Positions 44,837-58,506 are shown, counted from the first letter of the stretch. The stretch is 64,000 nt of DNA from Symbiodinium sp. CCMP2592 (GCA_905221615.1 CAJNDT010003857.1:57501-121500), one strand, 5' to 3'. Numbers and translations: made by a program. The notes: generated from the letters alone by a model not told the origin.

Positions 44837-47800
44837 CTGCAGCCGAGAGCCGACCGAAGGGAGACCCTCTGCGGCTTCGCTTCAAAGGTGCCTGCAGAGC
44901 TGTTCCGGTAGTACCTGAGCAGTCCACAGCACTGCACACGCAAAAGAAATGTGTGAGGCCGGCTCAAAATTACAGATCGTGATAAGAGAAACAACCCGCA
45001 CACTCGACGACATTCCAGCATGCACCATGAACGAGCCTGCGTAATGCAGCTTCATGCCCTCTTCGGTGAATCTGTGCTGCTGTCCATTTCTACTCGGTGG
45101 GACTCCAATAACTTCAAACTTGCGTGGCTTCACAGACTGGCAGCCATCGAACCAGCTCGTCCATCTCCACAGAGCGAGGGCCCAGGGCCTCAAATGATTC
45201 GTGCCGTCTGCACCTGCTCTATTGCTACTACTACTTTTTTTGTCGCTCACACTCGACATGATATCTACTTACATAGCAACCGTCATTAGAACATCCAATT
45301 CTGCAGGGCTGCTGCGTAGGCCATCATCTTTCCAGCCCAGCCTTCATGATCAAGCCTCGGACAGGCGTCCGGCAACCGGTGTAGTATGTGTAGTCCATGC
45401 AATCCGGCGATGGGACTTTCCAGACATGGAGCGGCTGATAAGAGCTCCGACAGGCCTAGAACGCGCTCAAAATCAGCTAGCAGCAGAGTGAACTTGTAGT
45501 CGTGAAGATTGACCAGCCATTGCGGCGCGAAGGACTTTGCTTCGGCCTGTTCATGAATTCATGGATCGCCAACTCCAATAAAGCAGCGTGCACAGAAAGA
45601 ATCCATGAGCTGTGTAACCGCATCCAGGCCACTGTTTCAGTGAAGTTCTTGCAGCGAACGTCTAAGTTGTGCTGCGAAATTTCGGTCCTTGCTTTTCAGG
45701 CGTCTGCAATAAAGATTTCTTTTCAGTCCCAACACGTGGCACTTCGTGCTCCAGTGTGCCCGAGCTGTCTGCAAGCGGATTGAACCCAGCCAGTGTTGTT
45801 TCAGAACTTGTGAATGCAGCTGAGACCTGTTCCTGTCCATTCCTGCGGCTCGCACTTCGGACCTCAACGTGCTGCGGCTAGACCAGCTAATGCAGCCGTG
45901 CGTCAAGAATGCCGCCAGGGTTATGTATCCTCGGCTACTTGCACGGGCTAGACCAGACCTGCTCCGGAATGCGTCCTGGCACCTTGAGAACAGCTGTTGG
46001 GCGACCCACACTCGGGGAAAAGACTAATCGCTTTGTCCTCCAAAGCTTTACTGGCCGAGTCTCGAAATCCAAGCTGGAAGCCGAGCTGTCCCAGTCGATA
46101 CAGCTGCCGACCATTCCCAAAGTAAACATTGAAGGTGCCTTGCGCCGACTGCTCAAGCAGGCATCTTCGGAAAAGCGTAGCAAGCCCAACAAATTGCTGG
46201 AGGGATCGCTGGGCGTTGGCTTGCCCCGGACACGTGGTACCACTCGCGATTTGCAACCGTATGAGACCGTATGGTTGGATGCAACTGCGGGCCGAAACTG
46301 CTACTGCTGCTGCTTGCGTGCATGCACTGACACGCATGAACAACACTGGGCCACATAGAACGATCCACAAACTCAAACACGAGCTGCTTTCTTGCAGCTT
46401 GGCTTGGCACCCTTACAAATCTTGGCCACGCTGCCATCATTCCCACTGCCGTCGAAGCTCACGACAACTGCAGAACTGAAACGCGAATCGTGGAAACCTC
46501 AGGCATCGAAACCCAGGTTCGGCAGTTTCTCTCCAAGTTTGGTTGACTGTGGGACCGGGAGGATTCGCGCTCTCCTTGCCGTGATTGCAGTTGTTGTCGT
46601 ATCACCGGGCAACTGCAGTTGCCCGACCTGCTCTAGCTGAAGAACTGCTCAGGGTTTCGGCTAATTGGTACGCTGTGTCCAAGAAGCTCATTCGCGCATG
46701 AGCTTCGTGATGGTCAACAAGCCGCCACCGGCGAACTTCGAAGACCTCCAGTGCTTTTCAGATTTCGAGCCGCTGCGGCCCTCCCCTTGCTTTTCTCAGA
46801 ATTGTCTTTAGTTCTGGAAGGGAGCTCGGGAAGACCGAGGTGTCGGCATCCTCAACGATGCGAGGCAGCTGAGAGTATTCCGCCCGATCCGTGCTGGGAT
46901 CTGCCGAAAAGAGGACTACAGCGCCGTAGTCAAAGCCTCAGTTCGCTCCTCCCTGAGGTGCATTCGACTCTATGTGGAGCCGGGCGTGTGAATAAATGCA
47001 GCTCATCAGCTTCAATATGATGGGCGGAACACACACGCAAGAGCAAAAAGCTGCTGGTGCCACTAGGCGTCTCGTCGGACATGGCTGTGGATCGCAGAAA
47101 CACCGGTCTCGCACAAAGTGTAAGGCCATTCTCCACACCTTCCGTTCTTCCTCAGCACAACCATATCACATGCGTCCAGAAGCTTTGAGGTGCGGAATGT
47201 TATACAACCGGAGCGGCTGGACGGGTTAATCAAAATCTCTGCTTACGGGCAGCTGACGTGCCTCGGTAAGGCTGCTTGTTGCTTGCCAGCTGTTGGGTTG
47301 TCATGCTTGGAAATCGTGACGGTGTGAAGGCAACATGCAGCTGAAAATCATCTTGGCCCGGGCTAACTCTAAACCCCCGGCCCCAGTCAATCCCTCAGCC
47401 CTCATCTCGACAAGTCCTGCCGACTCCGGCCACGGAGCCTCGAGGGTTGGCCAGAAATACCGTCGAGCAAACAGCCTCTCCAGCTCTAGCACGCACTGGA
47501 TGCGTCCATCAACGCCTTAGCTGGCCACTCAGCACTCGTTACCTTGTCACAAACCGGCCCGGCCATTAGGTCAGAGTCACCATCTTCATTGAACTTTGAA
47601 CACTTCTTCGAGCCGTCTTTGGAGACAGGTTGCTGACAGCCACGCTTGAATCATGTGCGGGGTAGATGACGAGGGCAGTGCCGGTTCTGGGCCTCATACA
47701 GATCAACGGAATTCTGCCGCAGCTTTCGAGGAAGCTCCCATCGAGAAACCCTAATACCTGGGCCAAACCGACCTGGACACTTCAGCAAGCCGTACCCTTT

Positions 47801-49816
47801 GAAGCATGACAGGGCGTGGCAAAAACACAGCCCACACAGTCTGCATGCTGCATTCTGCTTACTGAGCAGCAACTCCGCCTCCTCTGCCGCACCGAAGCCG
47901 GTCTGAGCTGCGCAAGACTCATGAGACGTCGCGCTGATAGTCTCTCCGAACTCTGACTGTGACTTCGTAGGCACGCCGAACCTCCCGAACCTGCAAAGTC
48001 TGCTCTAGACTCTTAACAAAACTCTGCCTATCACCAACTCTGTCACGTTCCGTTCTCTCAACCCCACGCCCTTACGGGCTTAGAGCCCTCTAAAACTAAC
48101 AAGCTGCACCAGTGACTGTCCAATTCCAACGAGGATGCCCAACACCAAATCCTGACCAAAACCTCTACCCAGCTGCCGGCACTGCCAGTGGTGAGTGCGG
48201 CCGCCAGGGGCGGCTGCCAGCCTAGCCCAGGGCCCAGCTCAAGATGGTGCCTCCCGCCTTCGCCTCTACACCTTGGGACGTGCTGGGCTGCTGGCCTTCA
48301 GGGCCCGGCGCTTTGCTCCGATGATCTGAGCCTGTCCGAGACAGTCTTCGGATGCGACGGCAACGCCGAACCCTGGCTCGCAGGATGCGGCAGCTGACAT
48401 CTCCCGCACCAAGTCAAGATGTACAAGTTCAAGTTCAAGGAAGATGCGCCGGGGTGCCTGCCATGCCGCAGACACCGCACTGGAGTTGCCGAAAACCGGC
48501 TTCTGCAGGGCCGACGGACATGTGAGCATCACCGGCTGACTGGCAGCACATCAGATCCCCAGAAAGCACCACAACCGCTTGCATGAGCTCAAAAAAGAGT
48601 CACGTACGCTGTCTGCTTGAACATGCAGGCAGTTCTGTGGCTCGTGCTCTCAGAAGCATTACCGACACAGGCTCGACGAGTTTCTCCCTCTGTTGCTGCT
48701 TTCCAACCCTCTCCCATTCGTGCCTGCGAACGTTCAAGTGCCAGATGCGGTATCAGTGGATATGCTTGCTCGCACTGCAGAAGCACCACATACCTCGAAA
48801 CACACTTTGAGAGATTAACCGGAGTGCCTTGCTGACAGATTCCCTCTATGCTTTGTCGTTGCATCAGTCAGCACAGCCTGAACTAGGAGGTGCTTGTGCC
48901 ATCCGTGACGCCTCTGCCACCGAGGTGGGTTCGTGCGGCGATGCTGCTGCGACCAGCAGTGCTTTGATGTCTTGTGGGCCAAGCACATCCCGATGTTGGT
49001 CTAGCAGTCTAACACAGTTCGATCCCGGCCACAGAAACGTAAAGCAGCTGCTGCGGCAGCCCAAACTCATGGCTCCGACATCTGCCGAGATAGATCTGTG
49101 TCGAAGTTTACAGTTTCATCATGATAGAATACCAGACGGATTGGCTGCAAGATCAGGGCCGAATGTATCATGATCCGACAAACCTCCACCTGGATTTGAC
49201 CTGCTTCTGCGGGGGATTGCGGAGACCTGCGGGCAATGGACAAATCAAACTCTGACCGTTTTCTTCCAAACCCTGAACCATGAAACCCACAACTAAAATA
49301 CATCAAAATCGCATCCTGGAAATTCCTGGATATGAACAATCGAGCTGCGGAACACTCAAGACTTGGCTGCATTCACATCTTGTACGTGGTGACCCAATTC
49401 AGGGCCGAGGCTGAGAAATCTTCGTGATGTCTTTGGTGCAACATGCGTGCACAAGGCTACCGCGTGCTGCTTGCCGCAGCCAACATCGCATGCTTTGCTG
49501 CAAGTCTTTTGAGCTGCTCGTGCTGCTGGTCTTTATGGAAGTGATGGGAGGACCCCATGCATTCACCGAAGTACAGCAGCAAAAGCGCCCTCACGGGCGG
49601 CCAGCATCGGAGGCAGCTCCTGAGTAGACGGCTTTTGAAGAAATGTCCTAGACAGCGACCACTTACAGCTCCATTGAGGTTCTTCACTTGGGCGGCTGCT
49701 CTCCAGCATTGCTGCTCTTGCACCCACATCTCCGTAAAGTTGGAGGCCTGCCGGGGAAAAACAACCAGCTGAAGGAACCCTGAGGCGGGTTTTGATCGTC
49801 GCATGCGGTGCCACAC
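44837..49816. other. No supported gene; weak candidates
   Basis: Protein-like but unproven frames: minus 45259-45000 (F-E-V-I-G-V-P-P-S-R), plus 46030-46240 (V-S-K-S-K-L-E-A-E-L-S-Q) and minus 49020-48880 (Q-H-R-D-V-L-G-P-Q-D-I-K-A-L-L). None has a clear pair of splice sites. Confidence 0.38.
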
Positions 49817-49990
49817 CTGTGCACAGCAGATTCTCCAACTTTCGAAGAGTAGGGAAACTGTTGTGGCTGTGACTCGTGACAGGTGCAGCCGGCGCCTCTT
49901 TTTTATGGCTCCCACCCATGACGAAGATGTTGCCCTGGCTGCGAACTGCGTCGAACCGTCCCGTCTCACCGTCAGGATTGAAAGGTTCGA
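49817..49990 (-). CDS. Possible Kelch-like exon
   Basis: The minus strand reads F-N-P-D-G-E-T-G-R-F-D-A-V-R-S-Q, then N-I-F-V-M-G-G-S-H-K-K-E and later L-R-K-L-E, ending at a GT donor (ACAG|GTGTGG). F-x-P ... R-x-x-A-V ... I-F-V-M-G-G is the Kelch blade pattern. Only one blade is visible. An internal AG|G at 49936-49935 could be a later start. The 5' border is approximate. Confidence 0.38.
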
Positions 49991-52900
49991 TCATAACGCT
50001 TGTTTTCAATTTCAAGCATCATTGGTTCTACGATGACCATGCAATGCTAGGGCCGCTGCTTTCGAAAACGGATGCGACCGGACATGCTTCACAGATTGCC
50101 TGCCTCGCAAGAAGTTATGACTGCTGGCGCCAGGCGAGGTATCCTGCGGCGAAAGAGCAGGGATCACCTGGACCTTGCCAGTTTTAACACCAACAATGAC
50201 AAGATCTGGTCTGGTTGTTCCAGGCCGTGCTGCAGCACCAACAGAGTAAGGTACATGTACATTCATTGGAGTCAGTCAATGAGTTACCTCCAACGCCAGG
50301 CCGTCCATTTGCTTAAGTTTCCATCGTCAGAACTTGTCGGATTCTGACTCCCGCGATTCCGTTGACCTGAACACTCCAGTTCGGACTGCTGCGAACGTGC
50401 CCTTGGCTAGCAGAACATAGCAGCGTAGCAGAATCTGATGGCCAACATGATTTCGGCAAAGCGTCCTCCAGCTCGGAATCTGCAGCCACAGAGTCGCTCC
50501 GTGGCGCTGCAGCGTCAAGCCTCAAGCCATGCGACCACTATGGATTCCGTCAAAAAGTTCCTCTCCTTCCATGGCTATGAGAAGGCTATGCCAGAACACC
50601 CTGTGGCTTCTCGGCGCGTCCTACCCTTGGGTGCAACCTGGGCATGCTGCACTCTGTACAGGCCGTTGGGCAGGATTGCCCTCCAAGCACACCGCCGATC
50701 GACACCTGCCAAAGATGACAGTGTCACGGCTTTCTCTGCGAAAGTCTCAAAAACTTCTGCTGCCTACTGCCTGCCGGATGGGTCCTCTGCTGAATTCATG
50801 CTACGACGCTTAGGGCCGAACCAGACCTTGAATGCTCCACACCTTCAAATGGCCGTGCTGGATATGAAGTTAAGGCCTTCTAAGATCGACTGAGACTGAG
50901 CACTGACTCTTGAGAAGCAGGCCAAGGTTGCTCCCAAACGGACAGGCACCTCCCAAGCAGGATATCTTAAGTTACAGACCAAAGTCACAACTAGCCGAAC
51001 ACTACCTGCGATCACGTGATTTTGGTACACCCGGCTGCCTGTGGCAGGACTTTCTCAATGGTCCAGCAGCTTGCCTCAGCACAGGAAGTTCAAGCGTCAA
51101 GCCTGCAGCAACAGACCCGAGAATGACGCGCTGAAGTGGTGCAACTTCTGAAGCAATTCGTAGTGCGCTAGACAGGCCGTCATGGAGGACCGGCTTGGCA
51201 AGCAGTTCCAGCAGGAATTGGCAACCCTTGTGATTGAGAGATGCCTCCACTTTTGTCAAAAACACCTGAGACTCCCAGAGCTTGCGTGCCTCCACATCCA
51301 AACGCTCAGCCGTCCATGTCATCTCGGAGCCGGTGCTGCCTGTGACGGGTTCGGAACTTTTCGCATCCACCCAAAAGATGAACCCTGCATGCTGCTGTCT
51401 GACAGCACCCTGGAAAAAACAGCAAAACAGAAAGGCACCGCAGACCATCTTGCATCACGGTAATGATCTCGTCTTGGACAGCAGAGCTAAGATGCTGGCT
51501 GAATTAAGACGTGGACTGCTTTGCAGTCTTCGCACGATACAGCCACCAGAGAGAGAATGAGTTGCTGGCTTAAGGGCTCCGGACTACAGTCGGGAAGCCT
51601 TGCCTTGCACAAGAGCCTACGGACCGGCTCACTACAGCTCCTCCATGCCCTCTTCTACACCAGAGTTTGCTCGCCGCATTTCCTGTCAAGTTGAGACTTA
51701 GCTTTCATCCATCATCTCCGCAGCACCTACCTCGGCGAAAAAGGCTGAAACATGGTGGTGCGCTGTGCGTTCTGCCCCCCCCCCCCCCCCCCCCGCCCTC
51801 GCGCCTTTTTCAATTATACACGGGTCTGGAGCCTTATGAAGGCCCCCTGGTCCAGAGGGCGCATGATCACATGCACCAAACCACCCAACCATTCCACAAA
51901 GCAGTTCCACAGCGGGCGGGGGAGGGGGGATGACCAAATGCAAAGGAGGGGGTGGGGCAACCAGAAAAGTGAGGAAAATGTCTACAGAAACAGCGAGGAA
52001 GGCATGGAGGAGCAAGAATGAACAGACAACACATGTGTGTACACACAAACCGAAGGGGTGTGGGCGCAAAAATGCTGACCTGTAACTGACAGACAGACAG
52101 ACAAATAGACAGACAGATCGACCGGCAAGCAAGTAAACAGATAGAAGCACAAACATCCATCGGTATGTGCTCGGGCGTCGCTGTCTTCCGTTGCACGACG
52201 CACACTCTGTGCACATCTGCACCGTCCTCTGATCTCGAAGTTAGTAGACCTCCCCGCTTTGCCTGAAAGGTCGCAGCTCATAAGGTCTGGGCAACCAGGC
52301 AGCACAAGTCTTCAGCACAGGTACTCTTTGCTGGCTATCAAACATTGCATTTGCACTACATGGCTTTCTCGAATGTGGATTTCTCGTCGGAGGCGGCAGC
52401 GGCCCGCCTGCCGCTTGCGTGCACATGCATAGCAGATCGCCCCTGCAGTCGAGACTGTGAAGCCGGCAACCTGGCATGCTTGCGGGCGTGGCGCATCAGA
52501 TCAACCTACTAGAACACCTTCTGTTACAGTTCTGCCGGTCGCAAAATCTTCCAAAACTCACCTACATCCAAGCCTTCAGCCCACAACCGCGAGATCCACT
52601 TGACGACAATGGGAAACCGAGCCCAGGACTGTGACGGCTGACTGATCTCTCACACTAAGTTCGAACTTGCTCACTCAGGAACGTCTGTGAGGCCGTGGCC
52701 TGCCCAGTGCTCATCCTCTCCCCCGTGAGTGTGAAGAAAACGACGATCACTACGTTGTGCATGACCCCGAGCACAGACCTCATTCACATCCACATTACCG
52801 ACATGGATGTTAGTGAAAGACAAATCGTCAACTGCAGATAGCGACTTCCGCGGCCCGCACACTGTGAGTGGAGACGTCAGCTCGGTCAGAAGCAGCTCAA

Positions 52901-53585
52901 AAACCAAAATGCCCGTGGCACAGATCCCAACGACCACGGTGGAATCCACGGAGGGAAGCGCGAAATTGCTTTCGAAGAAAGGTAAGAACAGCAGACTCAT
53001 CAAACCTGCGCAAACACGGCTCATCGCACATGCAGCAACAAGAGAACCCTACCGCGCGCAAACCTAGCAAGACATGAAGCACGTCAACAAGAGCTCGGTA
53101 TGGCAATCCACATGAAGCTGCCAGCCTGTGATCGGGTTGACCACAAAGGCTATCTGCACTTTCGAGGGAGGGAGAGAGCCTGGGTCCACACCCGTAGCAT
53201 TCTGCGGATCGCCGGAATTGAACCTGGTCATCAAGATTCATACTTCCTACTATCGGTCATGCTACCCTGCACGGAAAAGATGCATTTCAGCACCTGCCGC
53301 CTAATGGACAACAAGAGGACACTGATGTGCGTTCCATCCGGACTGACGACTTTGCGACGACAGGGGTGCCAGGTTCATGGTGCTCCACACAGAATTTATT
53401 GTCGCAACTGCGTGAGGCTTTGCTATGCATTGCTTGACATTGCCGATGGGAGGCAGCATCTTCGCAACCGCAAACTTGAGGGCGTAGGCCACACTAGAGG
53501 CGACCTCGTGGGCCAAGCAGCAACTTGTCGAAATCCTTCCCCATAGATCTGCTGCGACTGTTTGAACTCCACCCCCACACAATGT
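49991..53585. other. No supported gene; poly-C and CAGA tracts
   Basis: The overlapping frames at 51448-51002 (minus) and 51182-51463 (plus) are both open and neither is recognised. (CAGA)-type tetramers lie near 52088-52120. No domain seen. Confidence 0.4.
51775..51794 (+). repeat. 20-nt poly-C tract
   Basis: Twenty consecutive C, on the minus strand poly-G. It is a likely length-variable and sequencing-error-prone site. Confidence 0.97.
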
Positions 53586-53900
53586 CTACCTCTGGCCATG
53601 TCCGCCGTCTGCACAGCAGCTCTCTCTTGAAAGTGCCTGCAGGAAGACGCCCAGAAGGTCACCATGCCAGGAGTCACCTGACGAGGTCAGCAGCTCGCTC
53701 CTCGGATCCTTTGCTTCTGACCATGGGAGGCCTGTACCATCGCCGATGGCTGCAGTAACTATGGATCCCGCAGCAATCAGGACGAGCGCGAGGGTCAACA
53801 GCAGGTTCTTCCCGCAGCCGCACCTGCAGCGCAGGTCGCTTTGCGGCTCTGGGCTCTCCCCGGTTCCGCTGTGGTTCTTGCATCTGGGTGATTCTAGGAT
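53586..53900 (-). CDS. Possible exon encoding a membrane segment
   Basis: A minus frame is open from just after TGA 53903-53901 to a stop at 53586. It reads Cys-rich C-R-C-G-C-G-K-N, then a hydrophobic run L-L-L-T-L-A-L-V-L-I-A-A-G-S-I-V-T-A-A-I, then a Ser/Gly-rich tail. A single transmembrane helix is likely if it is coding. Splice sites and family are unknown. Confidence 0.42.
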   Translation of the reverse strand: MLESPRCKNHSGTGESPEPQSDLRCRCGCGKNLLLTLALVLIAAGSIVTAAIGDGTGLPWSEAKDPRSELLTSSGDSWHGDLLGVFLQALSRESCCADGGHGQR

Positions 53901-56400
53901 TCAAGACGGATTGAACTCGAGAGCTTCTTGAGAGCAGAGAGGACGAAAGCTAACTGGGGGTGGAGAAGGCACAGCTCGTTCCTACCGCAAGAACCAATAA
54001 AAATGCTTGTTTCCCCTCCTACAAACTAGGCCGACGCTTTGCGTATAGATGTACGCTGTGGCCTTGTTGCCGAATGATTGCACCTCTGATGTTTACCCCA
54101 TTGGGGAGGGCGCCTCAAGGAGGGGCCCTTCCTACTGCTGACGCCGATTGCTTAGATCCCTGGTGTATCATGTGCTAGGGCCCCCTGAACTCTCGCTTCA
54201 CCCAAACTAAACCTGTAAACATCAACTCCCGCCAGCTCCAAGGGAGCCAGCTTTCCTGACACGGCACTGGCCAGCGGGTCAGTTTAAATGGCTGAATCAC
54301 GGCACGGGTTCGGAGCTTGCACGATGCAGCATAATGTCTTAGAGTGCGGTGCAAATTCTCGGAAGCGGGGTCGGGAATACCTACAGAACCCGAACCCTAT
54401 CAAGTTAACTTCGAGGCTGCGATACGGGAACTGCCTATCTCTTTCGTCCGGAAGGCTCCCCTTTCAAGCGGGTGACCCCAAGAGGCAGCTCCGTCCGAGA
54501 TCGTCGACTCCGCACAGTGCCGCCATGAGAAAGGCCAATGGCACATTGAAGCCGTGCAGGGCGGTTTTCAGCGAACCTTGCGCAGAGCATGATGGGCATC
54601 AACTCACATACATAGTTCGCACTGTTTACCACTTGATTCGAGGTTTGCTTCCGATTCCTGCTCCATGTAGCAGTGCTTTCAGCTCTAAGAAGGTCTAACG
54701 TACATGGTTCCATATGGTTCCTAAGCACGTCCAAATCAGCGTTGAAGACGGACATGGCAAGTCGGACTCATGCTGCCTCCGATCTTGTAAAGGGAAGAAT
54801 TTGTCAAGTTCCGCTCCAGCCCAGCGAGGATTGCGATTGCCATCACTTTGCCTTTGTTCAGAGGTTTGTGGCGGAAGAGGCATGGCAAAGATCGTCACGA
54901 CTGCACGTCTGTCTCTCTATCTCTTCTGTCTCCGACTGTAAGCCCTTAGGACACTCGCAGTTGCGTGGTTTCCATGAGCTGCATGTTACGTCTTAACCCT
55001 CGCAGCCTTCGGGCTACTGCCAGTTTCTTCCGGCCCGACTCCGTTGGCAGGGCTGCTGGCGCCACAAGTGTATGTCTGTGCCACCGCGTTGCTGAAATGG
55101 ACCCGCAGATTCCGTAATCCTTGCCAGCAAGCAAGCGGTGCAACCAATGGCCAACCAATGGCCAAGTTGGCGACACATGTCCTTCGCTGCAGGCTGTCGG
55201 CTATGCAGCTACATCTGTGGCTCCTGGATGACGCAGGCAGTGGTTATGTTGTGCCCCGTGTACATTCTTTCACGACCAGGTTGCAGCATGGACTTGTGCT
55301 TCTCGCGCTTGACAGCAACGACCTTGTCATGCAGCATTAGAATAATCATTCCGTTTTCCATGCTGCAGCTGCTGCTGCTGCTGCTACATGATGCTACCGC
55401 ATCGTGTTGTGCCGCAGCCCAGCAGCCACAGCAACAGCGCAAAAATACCACCCGATCGTCATGATCCACCACCTGAGTGCCGGATGTGGCGCCCCCGACT
55501 TGGACACTGTAGCCCTGCGTTATTGGCAAATTGCGAAAGTCCAGTCTGATGATAGCACAGGCCACCATCTACGCAAGTAGCTTCCCTGTGCATGTACTGA
55601 TACTCTAAGTAACCCTGGTATCGCTGGCAGACCAGAACGATGCTACACTACGTCTGTAGTTCAAATCGGGTCGAACCGCTTCTGAGAGCCTGGCTGACTG
55701 AATATCCACTTCCATACATTCTTCATGTTGTGCCTAGGTCATCAAAGCATGCCGAATTCCCTCCGTGCATCAAGCTCTGAAGAAGCTCTCCTTGAGTGGT
55801 AGATTTGCTGTCAGTCGCCTGGGGAATTGAGCGTCGTCGAAACTCTTTGGTCTCCTCCGCTCCCTCCAACGCCTGACCAAGGCCACACGAGGCTTCCGTT
55901 GCTTCTGTGACATTACAGACCACGGCGGCATTCCCTCGCCCAAAACCAAGGCCCATGTTGACAAGCATGGAGTCTCGCGGCTGTGCCCCACGAGCCTTCT
56001 GAGCCCCCGCAAGATCGCAGCGCCACGATCTGCAAGGCGCCGTTCAATCGGGCGAGTGTGTGTGAGCACGGGACTTCCGATTGCAATCATGGGGAAATTG
56101 GGACTCGACAGACTTAATTTGCCATGCGAGCAAGTGGGTAAGGTCTACGATTAGGGGATGCCAGGGACATCTGCTAGGTGACTTTATCCTCCGCCTTCTC
56201 TCAGTGACCGACTGACACACAGGTCCCATAGTCATGCCGGAGTTTTCGCAGCTGAGTTTCCAGGCCTTCTGTCGTTGTGGTAATTGTGGGGGCGCAGCAG
56301 CCACCCCACCCACGGCCCACGATCACCCGGAGCCGAACTGCTAACGAAGGTTCTCTGCGAGAGACTGGGACAGTGTGCAGCGGGCAGGAGCGATTCTGCG
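53901..56400. other. Unassigned; may hold 3' exons of the Kelch gene
   Basis: Minus frames at 56090-55770 and 55968-55723 contain G-G-S-E-G-S-W-G and N-A-A-V-V-C-N, faintly Kelch-like, but no exon chain is supported. A (CTG)-rich patch lies at 55362-55385. Confidence 0.38.
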
Positions 56401-56409
56401 ATCATCACA

Positions 56410-58506
56410 TGCTCCGTGAAGTGTGGCCCAACCTCCCATCACGAAAAGAGCACCATCGAGGACCTGGGCTCGAAACACATCTGCACGGCAGCGTACTGGC
56501 CTAGATTCCTAGGAACCCGGCGGCTGCTGCTGAGTGGGCCCTGCGCTGGATCAAAGGCGGCGCCTTCGAGCCGGATGCGCGTTCAGTGTGACCCTTTCGA
56601 CCGCGAAAGCTTCAACCGGCTCCGAGACTGGAGCTGTCTGCCAGCAGCGGTCATCGGCTGTTGAACTGGCGTGGCACGCAGGAACGTGGTGAAGGGAAAT
56701 CGTTGGTCGCAGTGTTTCAGAGTCAAGGAGTTCGGCCAGCTGGGAACGGTTTCATGCGGATTTCAGACCGGAGCCATGCAGCGATTTGGCAGGAGCAGAC
56801 TCTGCCTTCGGCGTTTTAGCCAACATCGCGCCTTGGCAACTTCTCGCAGCTTCGGAGTGTCTCCGTGTCACTGCAGCCACCCATCACAAACACCTGGCTG
56901 CCGGAGGCTGCATTCGAGCACGGCAAGGTCTGCCGCGAGATTAGACGGTGCGTGGCCTGATCTCCCAGCTGCCGTGCCGCCGCACCCCAGCGAGGAGTAG
57001 CCAGGGCCGGCCTCGGTGGCTTTGATTGCTGTTCTGATTCAATACAATGACCATACCCAACTCCGGCGGCTGAAGGAAGAAGTGCACTCAACCAACTAAA
57101 TCGACTCAAAATCGCATCCGAAGAGTTTGAGACCCACACGCACTTCTCCACACATGCGTTTCTGCACAGTACCTAAAGTCTTCGGCGATGGCGCAGCAGC
57201 ATGCAACACCTGGTGGCTTTATATGCGGGCCAACCTGGGAAGCTATCGTGGGCTTGCTTTGCACATCTGCTCGAAAGCACACCTGAAGCCGCATCCTGAA
57301 AGGCGCACTCCTCCACCGAAGCAAGGGCTCGGTGTCCATCCTGTCACAGGGAGCAGATCCGCTCGTTGCAAAATAAACCGAGCGATGACTGATAGCTGCT
57401 CGAAGTATCGCCACAGTTACCGAGCCAAAGCACGCTTTTCTACCAAGCGCCGCAAGCATAAAACCCCTCGCCCAAACAACGAAGAATAAAGACTCACAAT
57501 TGCTGACCCTGGTGGCCTTACCACCAATGACATACACCACGCCAGCACTGCACACGACGGCAGCATGCCCTGGCAGTCACTATAAATCATTCCAAACATG
57601 CAGCTTCCCCATTGCACAGTGCTTGAAATCCTCTCTGTGCACGGACTCACAACCTGACATTGCGTCTGTACTAGACGGTCTGCTCGTCTGCACCCATGCC
57701 TCGAGGTTCCAGCAACGACGGCCCGGCTTCCCAGGAGCCGTGCCTTGGGTCAAAGACCTGCAAAGGTCTCTGCGAAGTTCGTGCAAAGCGCACCAGTCCG
57801 ACCTGCTTCCTCTCCATGTACAGTACCGATCGATTTCTATGTTTCGTACCGATCTATGCATCTGCTCGCCAAACATTACCGGTGACCGCATGAGCTCGCA
57901 CGCGTACAACGAGGCATGCACCCACAAAGGTCGCACCGATGCTGCGGCAGAAAGAATCGCGTCAGTATGCTATGCTATGCGTGCTGCCTGGATCTCCAAG
58001 GTCTCCAACCCCCTCTCCCACAAGTCCCTGGACTTTGGGCCTGTCCACTGCAGGAACAGCCTTTCGAACCCCAACTTAGTTGTGGGGTTCCCCGGGCTGG
58101 CACCACCACCAAAGGCGATGCCTCTTCCGAATGCCCAGGTCTTTACACGTGGTTGCGGCTTCGGTCTTGCAGTTGATGGAGCTTCATCGTCCAACCCACG
58201 GATGCGAGCCCGTGCACGTGCCCCAACATGTAGGACGTAGGTAGTAAAGATCCCAGGGCCACAAGCCTTGACTTACTTAATGTCTTCACTGTATCGCATG
58301 GGGCCTCACTCAGTAGCAAAACATAGAATAGACAGGTGCAGCTGACTTTTGGCTCCCAGTCTGTGGCGTCCTGAATGTCAGAATGAAATGCTTTGTTGGT
58401 AGAAGAAAAGCTGGACCCATTTGACACTGCCAATGCCTCGGTTGACGACAAGCTGTTGGCAGGATTGCTGGAAACGCCACCCATCACGAGGACCCGCGAG
58501 GGAAAC
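56410..58506 (-). CDS. Kelch-repeat protein, internal exons
   Basis: Exons fixed by phase: 58506-58437 (V-L-V-M-G-G ... L-S-S-T-E, GC donor), 57757-57700 (V-F-D-P-R-H-G-S-W-E-A-G-P ... E-P-R, GC donor), 57569-57494 (G-H-A-A-V-V-C-S-A-G-V-V-Y-V-I-G-G ... S-N-C, GT donor) and 57340-about 57173 (E-M-D-T-E-P-L-L-R-W ... V-A-C-C-C-A-I). Less certain: 56893-56841 (V-F-V-M-G-G-C-S-D-T-E-T-L-R-S-C-E) and 56463-about 56415 (V-L-D-G-A-L-F-V-M-G-G-W). Each blade has di-Gly, then S-x-E, then W, split at conserved points. Kelch blades form beta-propellers that bind partners; catalytic partners are unknown. At 56480-56463 a blade (Q-Y-A-A-V-Q) and the next strand are out of frame by a 17-nt insert, so some exon or decay remains unexplained. 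Confidence 0.72.

Noticed and set aside
51738-52222. 174-residue minus frame rich in Leu/Val/Cys
   Set aside because: It crosses the poly-C tract and tetranucleotide repeats; the hydrophobic runs come from biased repeats.
56284-56664. Plus-strand Kelch-like frame (F-D-R ... D-W-S-C-L-P-A)
   Set aside because: Only one partial blade and no di-Gly strand in that frame; the minus strand has several ordered blades.
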